The position numbers and the translations under genes are program-made. Below the pieces are notes generated by a model. The model was not told the origin of the DNA. It saw only the letters and a program-made list of their open reading frames with translations, and made no database searches. From Oscillospiraceae bacterium (GTDB lineage: Bacteria; Bacillota_A; Clostridia; Oscillospirales; Ruminococcaceae), in NCBI GenBank assembly GCA_017829075.1, contig JAGAJA010000124.1:1-57225 (forward strand): a stretch of 57,225 nt of DNA, given 5' to 3'. This document shows, piece by piece, positions 48,944 to 57,225 of this stretch (its first letter is position 1; each line of letters begins with the position of its first letter).

Positions 48944-51589
48944 ATGAAATGGACTGGACTTAATGATCTCCGCGAGAGCTACCTCAGCTTCTTCGAAAGC
49001 AAGGGACACCTCCGCCTGAACAGCTTCCCGCTGGTTCCGCAGGGCGATAACTCTATCCTGCTCATCAACGCGGGCATGACCCCGCTGAAAAAGTACTTCC
49101 AGGGAATCGAGGAGCCGCCGCGCCACCGCGTGACCACCTGCCAGAAGTGTATCCGCACCCCCGATATCGAGAACGTCGGCAAGACCGCCCGCCACGGCAC
49201 CTACTTCGAGATGCTCGGCAACTTCTCCTTCGGCGACTACTTCAAGCACGAAGCCATCGCATGGGCGTGGGAGTACCTCACAAAGGTCCTGGAAATACCG
49301 CCGGAGCGCCTGTGGGTCACCATCTACGAGCAGGACGACGAAGCCGGAGACATCTGGGCTAACGAGGTCGGCGTGCCCCGCGAGCGTATCATAAAGCTCG
49401 GCAAGGCTGACAACTTCTGGGAGCACGGCAGCGGTCCCTGCGGTCCCTGCTCTGAGATACACTACGACCGCGGCGAGAAGTACGGCCATTTCGACCACAT
49501 CGGTCAGGACAACTTCGAGGAAGTCGGCGACTGCGACCGTATCATCGAGATATGGAACAACGTTTTCACCCAGTTCGACAACGACGGCCACGGCAACTAC
49601 ACCCAGCTGAAGACCAAGAACATCGACACCGGCATGGGTCTGGAGCGTCTCGCATGCGTTATGCAGGACGTTGACAACCTGTTCGAGGTGGACACCGTTC
49701 AGAATATCCTCAAGAAGATAAGCTCCATCGTGGGCGTTGACTACAAGGCAGACCCCGTAAAGGACGTTTCCCTGCGCGTTATCACCGACCACATCAGAAG
49801 CACCACGTTCATGGTAGGCGACGGCGTTCTTCCCTCCAACGAGGGCAGGGGCTACGTCCTGCGCAGACTGCTCAGGAGAGCCGCAAGACACGGCAGACTG
49901 CTCGGCTGCACAAAGCCGTTCCTCCACGAGGTATGCGACACAGTCATCAACGAGAACCTCTCCGCTTACCCCGAACTTGACGAGAAGCGCGCCTACATCA
50001 AGAAAGTTATCCAGACCGAGGAGGAGAGCTTCGCGAAGACCATCGACAAGGGCACCGAGATCCTCGGCGAGATGATGGAGAAGCTCAGAAACAGCGGCGA
50101 AAAGGTGCTCCCCGGCGCTGACGTATTCAAGCTGCACGACACCTACGGATTCCCGCTCGACCTCACCAAGGAGATACTCCACGAGAACGGCCTCGAGGCT
50201 GACGAGGAGGGCTTCCAGGAGTGCATGAAAGTCCAGAAGGACACCGCCCGCAAGAACAAGAAGCTGGGCGGCGGCTGGGACAACGCGAAGAACTCCGCGC
50301 TGGACGCCTACAAGACCACATTCGTGGGCTACACCGAACTCGAGAAGCAGACAAAGCTGCTCGCCATCGTGAAGAACGGCGAGGTCTCCGAACTCTGCGA
50401 GGAGGGCGACGACGTTTCCGTTATACTGGAGGAGACTCCGTTCTACGCTGAGATGGGCGGTCAGGTCGGCGACTGCGGCACAGTGGCTTCCGGCGACAAC
50501 GTCATCGAGATCGCCAACACCCAGAAGCTGACGAACGGCGCTTTCATCTCCAACGGTAAGGTGGTAAGCGGCGGATTCGCGGCAGGCGAGACAGTCACCG
50601 CAAAGGTGGACGCAGAGAAGCGCGCCGCTACCCAGCGCAACCACACCTGCGCGCATATCCTGCAGGCGGCTCTGCGCCATGTCCTGGGCGACCACGTTCA
50701 CCAGGCAGGTTCCTATGTCGACCCGTATCAGTGCCGCTTCGATTTCAGCCACTTCAGTGCGGTAACTCCCGAGGAACTGGCTAAGGTCGAGGAGTATGTC
50801 AACAGCGTCATCATGGCGGCTGTTCCGGTGGTCACCGAGGAACTCCCCATCGAGGAAGCCAAGAAGAAGGGCGCTATGGCGCTGTTCGGCGAGAAGTACG
50901 GCGACGTTGTACGCGTTGTTTCCGTGGGCGATTACTCCACTGAGTTCTGCGGCGGCACACATCTGAAGAACTCCTCCGAGGCGGGACTGTTCAAGATAGT
51001 TTCCGAGTCCTCCGTAGCAAGCGGCGTAAGACGTATCGAAGCCGTTACCGGCATGAACGTGCTGAACCTGCTCAACTCCATGAAGGACACCCTCGCAAAG
51101 GCTTCCGACGCGCTGAAGATATCCAACTCCAGCGAACTTGTACACCGCTGCGAGAGCGTAATGAGCGAGCTGCGCGAAAAGGACAGGAAGATAGAGAGCA
51201 TGGCTCAGGCTGCGGCTAACGCTCAGCTGGGCGACCTCGGCGCAGGCTGCCCCGAGGTAAACGGCGTGAAGATAGTCACCGCTGCGCTGGACGGCACGGG
51301 TGCGGACGGTCTGAGGAAGATCGGCGACTCCCTCGCGGACAAGTTCGACTGCTTCGTTGCAGTCCTCGCGGGAACTGCGGACGGCAAGAGCAGCATTCTC
51401 TGCAAGTGCTCCAAGAGCGCAGTCGCAAAGGGCGCAAACGCAGGCACGCTGGTTCGCGAGATAGCGGCTGTCGCAGGCGGCAAGGGCGGCGGAAAGCCCG
51501 ACCAGGCTATGGCGGGTATCCCGGACGCTTCCAGGATAAAGGACGCGCTGGCTGCCGCAGCTGATATCGCTGCGAAGTATATCAAGTGA
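48944..51589 (+). CDS. alaS: Alanyl-tRNA synthetase
   Basis: 881 residues, full length. It has a class II catalytic core (LRESYLSFFESKGHLRLNSF, TPLKKYFQGIEEPPRHRVTT, EHGSGPCGPCSEIHYDRG), then a mid-domain, the editing domain with the zinc motif HTCAHILQAALRH and CGGTHLKNSSEAG, and a C-Ala-like C-terminal region with a glycine-rich tail (GGKGGGKPDQAMAG). It charges tRNA-Ala and edits mischarged Ser/Gly. A long open frame on the opposite strand is a codon-bias shadow. Confidence 0.98.
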   Translation: MKWTGLNDLRESYLSFFESKGHLRLNSFPLVPQGDNSILLINAGMTPLKKYFQGIEEPPRHRVTTCQKCIRTPDIENVGKTARHGTYFEMLGNFSFGDYFKHEAIAWAWEYLTKVLEIPPERLWVTIYEQDDEAGDIWANEVGVPRERIIKLGKADNFWEHGSGPCGPCSEIHYDRGEKYGHFDHIGQDNFEEVGDCDRIIEIWNNVFTQFDNDGHGNYTQLKTKNIDTGMGLERLACVMQDVDNLFEVDTVQNILKKISSIVGVDYKADPVKDVSLRVITDHIRSTTFMVGDGVLPSNEGRGYVLRRLLRRAARHGRLLGCTKPFLHEVCDTVINENLSAYPELDEKRAYIKKVIQTEEESFAKTIDKGTEILGEMMEKLRNSGEKVLPGADVFKLHDTYGFPLDLTKEILHENGLEADEEGFQECMKVQKDTARKNKKLGGGWDNAKNSALDAYKTTFVGYTELEKQTKLLAIVKNGEVSELCEEGDDVSVILEETPFYAEMGGQVGDCGTVASGDNVIEIANTQKLTNGAFISNGKVVSGGFAAGETVTAKVDAEKRAATQRNHTCAHILQAALRHVLGDHVHQAGSYVDPYQCRFDFSHFSAVTPEELAKVEEYVNSVIMAAVPVVTEELPIEEAKKKGAMALFGEKYGDVVRVVSVGDYSTEFCGGTHLKNSSEAGLFKIVSESSVASGVRRIEAVTGMNVLNLLNSMKDTLAKASDALKISNSSELVHRCESVMSELREKDRKIESMAQAAANAQLGDLGAGCPEVNGVKIVTAALDGTGADGLRKIGDSLADKFDCFVAVLAGTADGKSSILCKCSKSAVAKGANAGTLVREIAAVAGGKGGGKPDQAMAGIPDASRIKDALAAAADIAAKYIK

Positions 51590-51613
51590 TCACCGGCTTA
51601 TTTAAACAGCTTG

Positions 51614-51652
51614 AAATGTCGTTTTCTTTGGTTCACGGGGAAAACGGCATTT
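51614..51652 (+). terminator. Hairpin after alaS
   Basis: AAATGTCGTTTTC (51614-51626) pairs with GAAAACGGCATTT (51640-51652) with one wobble. Only a short T stretch follows, so termination may be partial. Confidence 0.5.
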
Positions 51653-51698
51653 TAGGTAATGGGCAAAGTTAAATTATTGTTAATACTTGGAGGCACTT

Positions 51699-52058
51699 AT
51701 GGACGAGCAGAAAATTGCTGCTAAGCATTCCGAAACCGGCGTGGAATACGTCCGCGATATGGTGGAGAACGGATTCCTGAAGAAGGAATATATCCCACCG
51801 GAAGAATCCGCAGGCTTCGACAAGCTGGAGGAATCCGGCACGCTCCCCGAGGGGGTCTACCCCACCACCACGGACACCGGACTGCGCGAGTACTGCCGCG
51901 TGAGCCGCTGCCCCGACATGACCGATGAGGAAATAGACCGCCTCATCGCACTGCGCCGCTCAAAGGATATCCACACCATCAGGAACTGGATAATCTTCTT
52001 CGGCGTAACGGCGGTCATCGGGCTTGCCGTTGGAGTTATCTCCGTGTTTATACGCTAA
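51699..52058 (+). CDS. Small protein with C-terminal membrane anchor
   Basis: 119 residues from the ATG at 51699 (GGAGG upstream). An acidic, soluble N-terminal part (GVEYVRDMVENGFLKKEYIP, MTDEEIDRLIALRRSKD) is followed by a single C-terminal transmembrane helix (WIIFFGVTAVIGLAVGVISV). It lies between alaS and the HIT gene. No family recognised. Confidence 0.55.
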   Translation: MDEQKIAAKHSETGVEYVRDMVENGFLKKEYIPPEESAGFDKLEESGTLPEGVYPTTTDTGLREYCRVSRCPDMTDEEIDRLIALRRSKDIHTIRNWIIFFGVTAVIGLAVGVISVFIR

Positions 52059-52124
52059 GACCGGCAATAATTCCCTTGCAACCTTTTTGACTGAACTATT
52101 GTATTATTACAGGAGGACAAAATC

Positions 52125-52466
52125 ATGAACGACTGCTTATTCTGCAGGATAATTTCCGGCGATATCCCCTCGACCAAGGTTTACGAGGACGACCAGATAT
52201 TCGCGTTCCGCGATATCGCGCCGATGGCTCCGACCCACATTCTTGTCGTGCCGAAGACCCACATCGCGGGCGTTGACGAAATTACCCCCGAGAACAGTGC
52301 GATAGTCGCGCACATCTTCGAGATGATACCGATAATCGCGCGCGAGGAGGGTCTCACCGGCGGCTACCGCGTAGTCAGCAACATCGGCGAGGACGGCGGG
52401 CAGACCGTTCGCCACCTGCACTTCCACATTCTCGGCGGCAGGAAACTCTCCAACGAGATGGCGTAA
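52125..52466 (+). CDS. HIT-family nucleotide hydrolase
   Basis: 113 residues. CLFCRIISGDIPSTKVYEDD is the HinT-type N-terminus with its zinc-type CxxC, and RHLHFHILGG is the histidine triad. HinT-like enzymes hydrolyse adenosine 5'-phosphoramidates. AGGAGG lies in front of the ATG. Its stop overlaps the holA start (TAATG). Confidence 0.93.
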   Translation: MNDCLFCRIISGDIPSTKVYEDDQIFAFRDIAPMAPTHILVVPKTHIAGVDEITPENSAIVAHIFEMIPIIAREEGLTGGYRVVSNIGEDGGQTVRHLHFHILGGRKLSNEMA

Positions 52467-53563
52467 TGGCGAGAGGACCGGTATTTGCGCTCACCGCGGA
52501 GGCGACCCTGCGGAGCGAACTGAAAGCGGGCAGGCTGCGCCCCGTGTACTTCTTCTACGGCGACGAGGACTTCCTCACCCGAACGTATGTCGATATGCTG
52601 ATAAACGCCGCCGGGGCGCGGGAGGGCGACGGGCTGAACCTGCTGAAGCTCCGCGGAGTCCCCGACCTGGACCGGCTCTCGGATTTCCTGGAGAGCGTCC
52701 CGTTTTTCGCGCCGAACAAGGTCGCAGTCATAACCGACCTCGACCCCGAGGATATCCCGGTGGATATCTTCGAAAGCAAGACCGTCAAGGGCACGAAAAG
52801 CCACTCGCTGCTGTGGCTCATCGAGAATATCCCGGAGACCTCCGTGCTGGTGTTCGCTGAGACATCGCAGCCCATTGACGACATGAAGCCCAAGGCGAAG
52901 ACCAAAAAGCTGATCTCCGCAGTGGAAAAGTGCGGCGCAGTCTGCCGCTTCCCGCTGATGGGCGTGAATGCAGCCGCGGGAATGGCGGCGAAGAAAGCCG
53001 CGAAGTCCGGCTGCACCATCTCCCCGCAGGACGCGGCTTTCCTCGCGGAGCGCTGCGGCTGCTCGCTGACCCTCCTCCAGACCGAGGTGGAGAAGCTGTG
53101 CACCTACCGCCGGAGCGGTACTATAACCCGTGAGGACATCAGCGCGTTAGTCCCCAGAACGCTTGACGCAAGCGCCTACGACCTCTCCGAACTGCTGTTC
53201 CAGGGGAACTGCGGCGCCGCGCTCAGCATGCTGGACGACCTCTATCAGCAGCGCGTGGAGCCGGTGCTTATCCTCGCGGCGGTTTCCGGCGCTTTCGTGG
53301 ACTGCTTCCACGGGAAGCTCGCCGTGAAAGCCGGAAAAAGCTCCCAGCAGGCGGCGGCTGATTTCGGCTGCTTCGGCGGCAGAGCTTTCTACTTCGGCAA
53401 GGCGTGCACCCGCGCCAGAGGACTTTCAGACGGCTACCTCAACGGCTGCATGGATATTCTTTTCCGCACAAACCGCCTGATGAACTCCTCAAAGACCGAC
53501 ACACGCATTCTGCTGGAACGCGCGTTTACGGAAATTTCCGCTCTGAAAGGCGCGCGGGTATGA
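52466..53563 (+). CDS. holA: DNA polymerase III delta subunit
   Basis: 365 residues. RPVYFFYGDEDFLTRTYVDM, ESVPFFAPNKVAVITDL, AFLAERCGCSLTLLQTEVEK and LSELLFQGNCGAALSMLDDL follow the HolA pattern of an AAA+-like clamp-loader subunit that opens the beta clamp. It overlaps the HIT gene and rnmV at both ends. Confidence 0.9.
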   Translation: MARGPVFALTAEATLRSELKAGRLRPVYFFYGDEDFLTRTYVDMLINAAGAREGDGLNLLKLRGVPDLDRLSDFLESVPFFAPNKVAVITDLDPEDIPVDIFESKTVKGTKSHSLLWLIENIPETSVLVFAETSQPIDDMKPKAKTKKLISAVEKCGAVCRFPLMGVNAAAGMAAKKAAKSGCTISPQDAAFLAERCGCSLTLLQTEVEKLCTYRRSGTITREDISALVPRTLDASAYDLSELLFQGNCGAALSMLDDLYQQRVEPVLILAAVSGAFVDCFHGKLAVKAGKSSQQAAADFGCFGGRAFYFGKACTRARGLSDGYLNGCMDILFRTNRLMNSSKTDTRILLERAFTEISALKGARV

Positions 53564-54165
53564 TTCGCGTCAGACAAGCAATAATAGTAGAGGGCAGGTA
53601 TGACAAGATACGGCTCTCCAACATCGTGGATACGGTGATAGTCTGCACCAACGGATTCTCCATCTACAAGGACGCGGAAAAGCAGGAACTTATAAAGTCC
53701 CTCGCCGCGAAGACCGGAATAATCATACTCACCGACAGCGACAGCGCGGGCTTCCAGATACGCTCGTTCATTCGCAGCATCGTGAAAAGCGGCGAGGTGC
53801 TGAATGCGGTCACGCCGGATATTTTCGGCAAGGAGCGCAGGAAGCTGCAGCCCTCGAAACAGGGGAAGCTCGGCGTTGAGGGCATTCCGGACAAGCTGCT
53901 GATACGATCGCTGAAAAACTGCGGCGCTGAAATAGACGGCGAAACTCCCGCAGGCGCCGAGGAGCCGCTCACCCGCGCCGACCTGATGGAACTGGGGCTT
54001 ATAGGCTCCGATAACTCCGCGGAGCGCCGCCGCAGGCTGCAAAAGCGCCTGGGACTGCCGGAGCTGCTCTCCGCAAAGCTGCTGCTGGAGACGGGGAACA
54101 AGATGTTCTCCCGCAGCGAATTTATAGAAGCCGTCCGCAAGATGGACGAAGAACAAGATGAATAA
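53560..54165 (+). CDS. rnmV: Ribonuclease M5
   Basis: 201 residues. The TOPRIM domain spans about 1-120: IIVEGRYDKIRLSNIVD (catalytic Glu), ILTDSDSAGFQIRSFI (DxD), GKLGVEGIP, and then a C-terminal DUF4093 region (LTRADLMELGLIGSDNSAER). It matures 5S rRNA in Firmicutes. The ATG overlaps the holA stop (ATGA); an in-frame upstream extension into holA is not needed. Confidence 0.9.
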   Translation: MIRVRQAIIVEGRYDKIRLSNIVDTVIVCTNGFSIYKDAEKQELIKSLAAKTGIIILTDSDSAGFQIRSFIRSIVKSGEVLNAVTPDIFGKERRKLQPSKQGKLGVEGIPDKLLIRSLKNCGAEIDGETPAGAEEPLTRADLMELGLIGSDNSAERRRRLQKRLGLPELLSAKLLLETGNKMFSRSEFIEAVRKMDEEQDE

Positions 54166-54237
54166 AGCGCGGCGCAGGATAAAGACCGTAAGTGCGCGTT
54201 GTTTTGTTCAGCAATTCCAAACACTGAAGGGGCATTT

Positions 54238-55668
54238 ATGGTATTTTCCAGCTTAACATTCCTGTTTGCGTTTCTTCCGATAACGCTGATACTTTACTAC
54301 CTCGTGCCGAAGAAAGCGAAGAACGTCGTCATTCTGATAAGCGGACTCGTTTTCTATGCGTGGGGCGAACCTGTCTACGTTCTGGTGATGATCCTCTCCA
54401 CGTTCATCGACTACACCGCCGGGCGCATTATAGATAAGTACGACGACCGACCGAAGGTGCGGACTGCCTGCCTGCTGGTCTCGCTGATAATGAACATCGG
54501 GCTTCTCGCTACGTTCAAGTACCTCGGGTTCATAATCGAAGCGCTGAACGCCGGATTCGGGCTTGCTATACCGAACCCCAACCTGCCGCTGCCTATCGGT
54601 ATCAGCTTTTTCACGTTCCAGTCGATGAGCTACACCATCGACCTCTACCGCCGGCATATAAAGGTGCAGAAGAACGCCGCCAGCTTCATGGCGTTCGTGA
54701 CGCTGTTCCCGCAGATCGTCGCAGGGCCTATCGTCCGCTACGAGGATATCCAGAATGAGATAGACGAGCGCACCATCACCGAAAAGATGGTCGGGGACGG
54801 TATCTCACGCTTCATAGTCGGGCTGGGCAAGAAAGTCCTCATCGCAAACAACATAGGGCTTCTCTGGACCGAGATAAAGGCGCTGGACTACGGGGAGCTT
54901 TCCGCAGTCACCGCGTGGCTCGGCATACTCGCTTTCACGTTCCAGATCTACTTCGATTTCAGCGGATACTCCGATATGGCTATCGGCCTCGGAAGGATGA
55001 TGGGCTTCCATTTTCCGGAGAACTTCAACTACCCCTATATGTCGCACAGCGTTTCGGAGTTCTGGCGGCGGTGGCACATCACCCTCGGCGACTGGTTCAA
55101 GAGCTACATCTACTTCCCGATGGGCGGAAGCCGCAAGGGTCTCCCCCGCACCATAATCAACCTGCTGGTGGTCTGGACGATAACCGGTATCTGGCACGGC
55201 GCAAGCTGGAACTTCATGCTCTGGGGCACCTATTTCGGCATACTGATAGTGATCGAACGGCTGTTCCTCGGGAAGATACTGGAGAAGATACCCGCGTTCT
55301 TCAGCTGGCTGTATACGTTCGTGATGGTGGTTTTCGGCTGGGTTCTGTTCGACGCGGTCGCGCCCGGCACAGTCGCTTTCGGGGACGTTTTCGGTCAGGT
55401 GTGGACGTTCATCTCCGCCATGTTCGGCGCGAATGGAACGTTCATCGACAACACCGCGGTGAACTACCTCGTAAACTACGGAATAATCTTCGCTGTATGC
55501 ATTTTCGGCAGCTCCGACGTGCTCAAGAACGCTGCGGAATATATCCGGAAAAAGGCTCCCACATGGGTGCAGTACGGCTTCCCGGTGGTGGATACAGTCA
55601 TCATGCTGGCCTCGATAGCGTACCTCTCCACCTCTAACTACAACCCGTTCCTGTACTTCAATTTCTGA
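54238..55668 (+). CDS. MBOAT O-acyltransferase (AlgI-like)
   Basis: 476 residues with about ten hydrophobic segments. FYAWGEPVYVLVMILS, LPIGISFFTFQSMSYTIDLY, PQIVAGPIVRY and TGIWHGASWNFMLWGTYFG (catalytic His) are AlgI/DltB-type motifs. It transfers acetyl groups across the membrane to a surface polysaccharide or wall polymer, together with the next gene. ATG at 54238 has GAAGGGG upstream; an in-frame extension to 54199 is unlikely. Confidence 0.9.
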   Translation: MVFSSLTFLFAFLPITLILYYLVPKKAKNVVILISGLVFYAWGEPVYVLVMILSTFIDYTAGRIIDKYDDRPKVRTACLLVSLIMNIGLLATFKYLGFIIEALNAGFGLAIPNPNLPLPIGISFFTFQSMSYTIDLYRRHIKVQKNAASFMAFVTLFPQIVAGPIVRYEDIQNEIDERTITEKMVGDGISRFIVGLGKKVLIANNIGLLWTEIKALDYGELSAVTAWLGILAFTFQIYFDFSGYSDMAIGLGRMMGFHFPENFNYPYMSHSVSEFWRRWHITLGDWFKSYIYFPMGGSRKGLPRTIINLLVVWTITGIWHGASWNFMLWGTYFGILIVIERLFLGKILEKIPAFFSWLYTFVMVVFGWVLFDAVAPGTVAFGDVFGQVWTFISAMFGANGTFIDNTAVNYLVNYGIIFAVCIFGSSDVLKNAAEYIRKKAPTWVQYGFPVVDTVIMLASIAYLSTSNYNPFLYFNF

Positions 55669-55681
55669 GAAAGGAGAAACA

Positions 55682-56902
55682 ATGGATAAGAAAAAATTCC
55701 GCATGACGCCCGCGAAGCTCACCGCGGCGATTTTCGCCGTGATACTGCTCGCCATTCCCGCCGCGACCATAGTTCTCCCGAAGCAGGAGCGCAGCGAAAA
55801 CGAGAATCGCACCCTCGCGAAGTTCCCGGATATAGTCAACCACACAAAGATGGACAAGGCGGAGAACCTCGGGGACGTCCTCGGCGCTATCCGCTGGGAG
55901 GACATCACCACCCGCGACGACGACAGCTGGATGGATAAGTTCGAGACCTATTTCTCCGACCACCTCGTGGGACGCGAGGACTGGGTGCGCGCCCGCAACG
56001 AGATGGAAGTTCTCGCCGGAAAAAAGGAGATAAACGGAGTCTACACCGTGGACGGTCAGATGATACAGGCTTTCAAGTCCTACGACAAGGACACGGTCGA
56101 GACCACCCTCAACGCCGTCAACCGCTTCGCCGAGAACCACCCGGATATCCAGTGCAGCTTCATGCTCGCGCCGACATCGCAGGAGCTTTTCAGCTCGAAG
56201 ATACCCTCCTACGCGGGCTACCTCAGCGAGAAGTCGTTCATCGACGAGTGCTACAAGAAGATAAACGGGCTGACCACCATCGACTGCCTGAGCTTCCTCT
56301 CGGGTCACGGCTCCGACTACGTCTACTACCGCACCGACCACCACTGGACCAGCCTCGGCGCTTACTACGCGTACTGCGCGGCGGCTAAGACCCTGGGCTA
56401 CAGCGCGTATTCCCTCGACCAGTTCAACATCGAGACCGCAAGCAGCAGCTTCCGCGGCACGCTGTACTCCAAGACGCTGGATAACTCCGTCACCCCGGAC
56501 AGCATCGACTACTACCACCTCGCCTCCGGCGACCCGAAGATAAAGATGACCGTGTTCGACGGCAGAAAGGAGACCGTTTACGACAGCCTTTACGTCCGCA
56601 GCTACCTCGACGTCAAGGATAAGTACTCCAGCTTCACCGGCAGCAATTCCCCGCTCGTCACCATCGAGACTGACGTGGACAACGGCAAGAACCTGCTCCT
56701 CATCAAGGACAGCTATGCGCACAGCCTCGTGCCGTTCCTCGCCAACCACTACAGCAGGATAACCATGGTCGATATGCGCTACATCAACACCGACCTCAAC
56801 AAGTTCATCGACCTCGGCGAATATCAGCAGGCTATGTTCATGTTCAACGCCGTGACATTCAGCAGCGACCTCGACATCAGGAAGATCTCTATGACGAAAT
56901 AA
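55682..56902 (+). CDS. DHHW-family protein (AlgJ/DltD-like partner)
   Basis: 406 residues. It has an N-terminal membrane anchor (LTAAIFAVILLAIPAATIVL), NRTLAKFPDI near residue 42, YYRTDHHWTSLGAYYAY (DHHW motif, about 217) and LLLIKDSYAHSLVPFLANHY (Ser of the SGNH-like site). It lies 13 bp after the MBOAT gene with AGAAAGGAG between. Partner proteins of this kind finish O-acetylation outside the membrane. The substrate is not determined here. Confidence 0.88.
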   Translation: MDKKKFRMTPAKLTAAIFAVILLAIPAATIVLPKQERSENENRTLAKFPDIVNHTKMDKAENLGDVLGAIRWEDITTRDDDSWMDKFETYFSDHLVGREDWVRARNEMEVLAGKKEINGVYTVDGQMIQAFKSYDKDTVETTLNAVNRFAENHPDIQCSFMLAPTSQELFSSKIPSYAGYLSEKSFIDECYKKINGLTTIDCLSFLSGHGSDYVYYRTDHHWTSLGAYYAYCAAAKTLGYSAYSLDQFNIETASSSFRGTLYSKTLDNSVTPDSIDYYHLASGDPKIKMTVFDGRKETVYDSLYVRSYLDVKDKYSSFTGSNSPLVTIETDVDNGKNLLLIKDSYAHSLVPFLANHYSRITMVDMRYINTDLNKFIDLGEYQQAMFMFNAVTFSSDLDIRKISMTK

Positions 56903-57225
56903 AATCACTCACGACCCTCCCGCCCTTTAATGCGGCGCGTCCATGCGCCGCTGGGGGCGGTACGGGCAGACATCCTGTCTGCCCCTCCCGCTTTTTATTG
57001 CGCGGCAGGATTTCATTGCGGAATTTATATATGCGGGCGGAGCAAGCTCCGCCCCTACATTTTTGTAATTTAATAACTACGCGGAGCATTCCGGAATCAT
57101 GCGTAGGGGAGGGGTTTGCCCCTCCCGCCCTTTAATGCGGCGCGTCCATGCGCCGCTGGGGGCGGTACGGGCAGACGTCCTGTCTGCCCCTCCCGAATAT
57201 CGAAGCAGTCTGCATAATGAATATA
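56903..57225. repeat. Composite dispersed repeats: 76-bp direct repeat and palindromes
   Basis: No gene seen. A 76-bp sequence (56915-56990) recurs at 57120-57195 with a single difference; it contains GCGGCGC/GCGCCGC and GGGCAGAC/GTCTGCCC hairpins. Between the copies are variant GC-rich palindromes near 57030 and 57103 related to those at 45303 and 48261. Confidence 0.8.

Noticed and set aside
48926..51145. 739-codon open frame opposite alaS
   Set aside because: It mirrors alaS codon bias, has no ribosome site and reads as repetitive Leu/Val/Gly without family motifs.
55658..56908. 416-codon open frame opposite the DHHW gene
   Set aside because: Same reasoning: shadow of a well-supported gene, no start signal.

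Overview
The window comes from a Gram-positive gut Clostridium-type bacterium, most likely a Ruminococcus or close Oscillospiraceae relative. The core genes (rplM, rpsI, alaS, smpB, holA, rnmV) are Firmicute-like. Shine-Dalgarno sites are strong, promoters match the TTGACA-17-TATAAT type, and a type I dockerin protein points to a cellulosome-bearing ruminococcal lineage. Assignments rest on reading motifs by eye; no database search was possible.

Region 1 (1-9.39 kb) is the AT-rich right end of an integrative element whose left end lies outside the window. It holds a cut-off ISAs1-type transposase, a MinD/ParA-like ATPase, an ECF sigma/anti-sigma pair with three exported proteins, a perfect 46-bp palindrome, three XRE-type regulators, a probable ~490-nt structured RNA, an excisionase translationally coupled to a 10-codon leader ORF, and a tyrosine integrase. 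The integrase points at the 3' end of rpsI, the probable integration site.

Region 2 (9.39-10.5 kb) is the rplM-rpsI operon with a consensus promoter and an L13-type leader hairpin.

Region 3 (10.5-22.9 kb) is a CRISPR island. It contains a decayed cas3 relic, a small hydrophobic peptide plus a GIY-YIG-like protein, cas2-cas1, and a six-gene type III-D-like effector operon (cas10, a large Csx10-like RAMP, a tandem RAMP, a Csx19-like protein, a TIGR03986-like RAMP and cas6). A 123-aa accessory protein lies between two arrays. There are four short arrays (13 repeats, 9 spacers), all transcribed leftward and each with a near-identical leader. Each leader carries the same promoter, ribosome site and 26-codon open frame, which stops inside the first repeat. 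One repeat is split by a palindromic element with a 7-bp duplication.

Region 4 (22.9-42.7 kb) is an accessory island. It has two WYL regulators divergent from a five-gene operon (unknown protein, DUF697-like membrane protein, zinc ribbon, two Era/YfjP-like GTPases), a giant 1700-aa flagellin, a pseudokinase/beta-propeller protein, two unknown proteins, and a three-gene cassette of a MORC-like GHKL ATPase, an unknown protein and a DUF6339-like protein.

Region 5 (42.7-57.2 kb) is ordinary chromosome: a C-terminally truncated polysaccharide deacetylase, a secreted GH25 lysozyme, smpB, an LRR/FIVAR/dockerin protein, the alaS-HIT-holA-rnmV group and an AlgI/DHHW O-acetylation pair, with palindromic GC-rich repeats between them.

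The best candidates for undescribed biology are the leader-encoded ORFs and modular array units of the CRISPR island, the WYL/GTPase operon beside it, and the large RNA candidate next to the excisionase.
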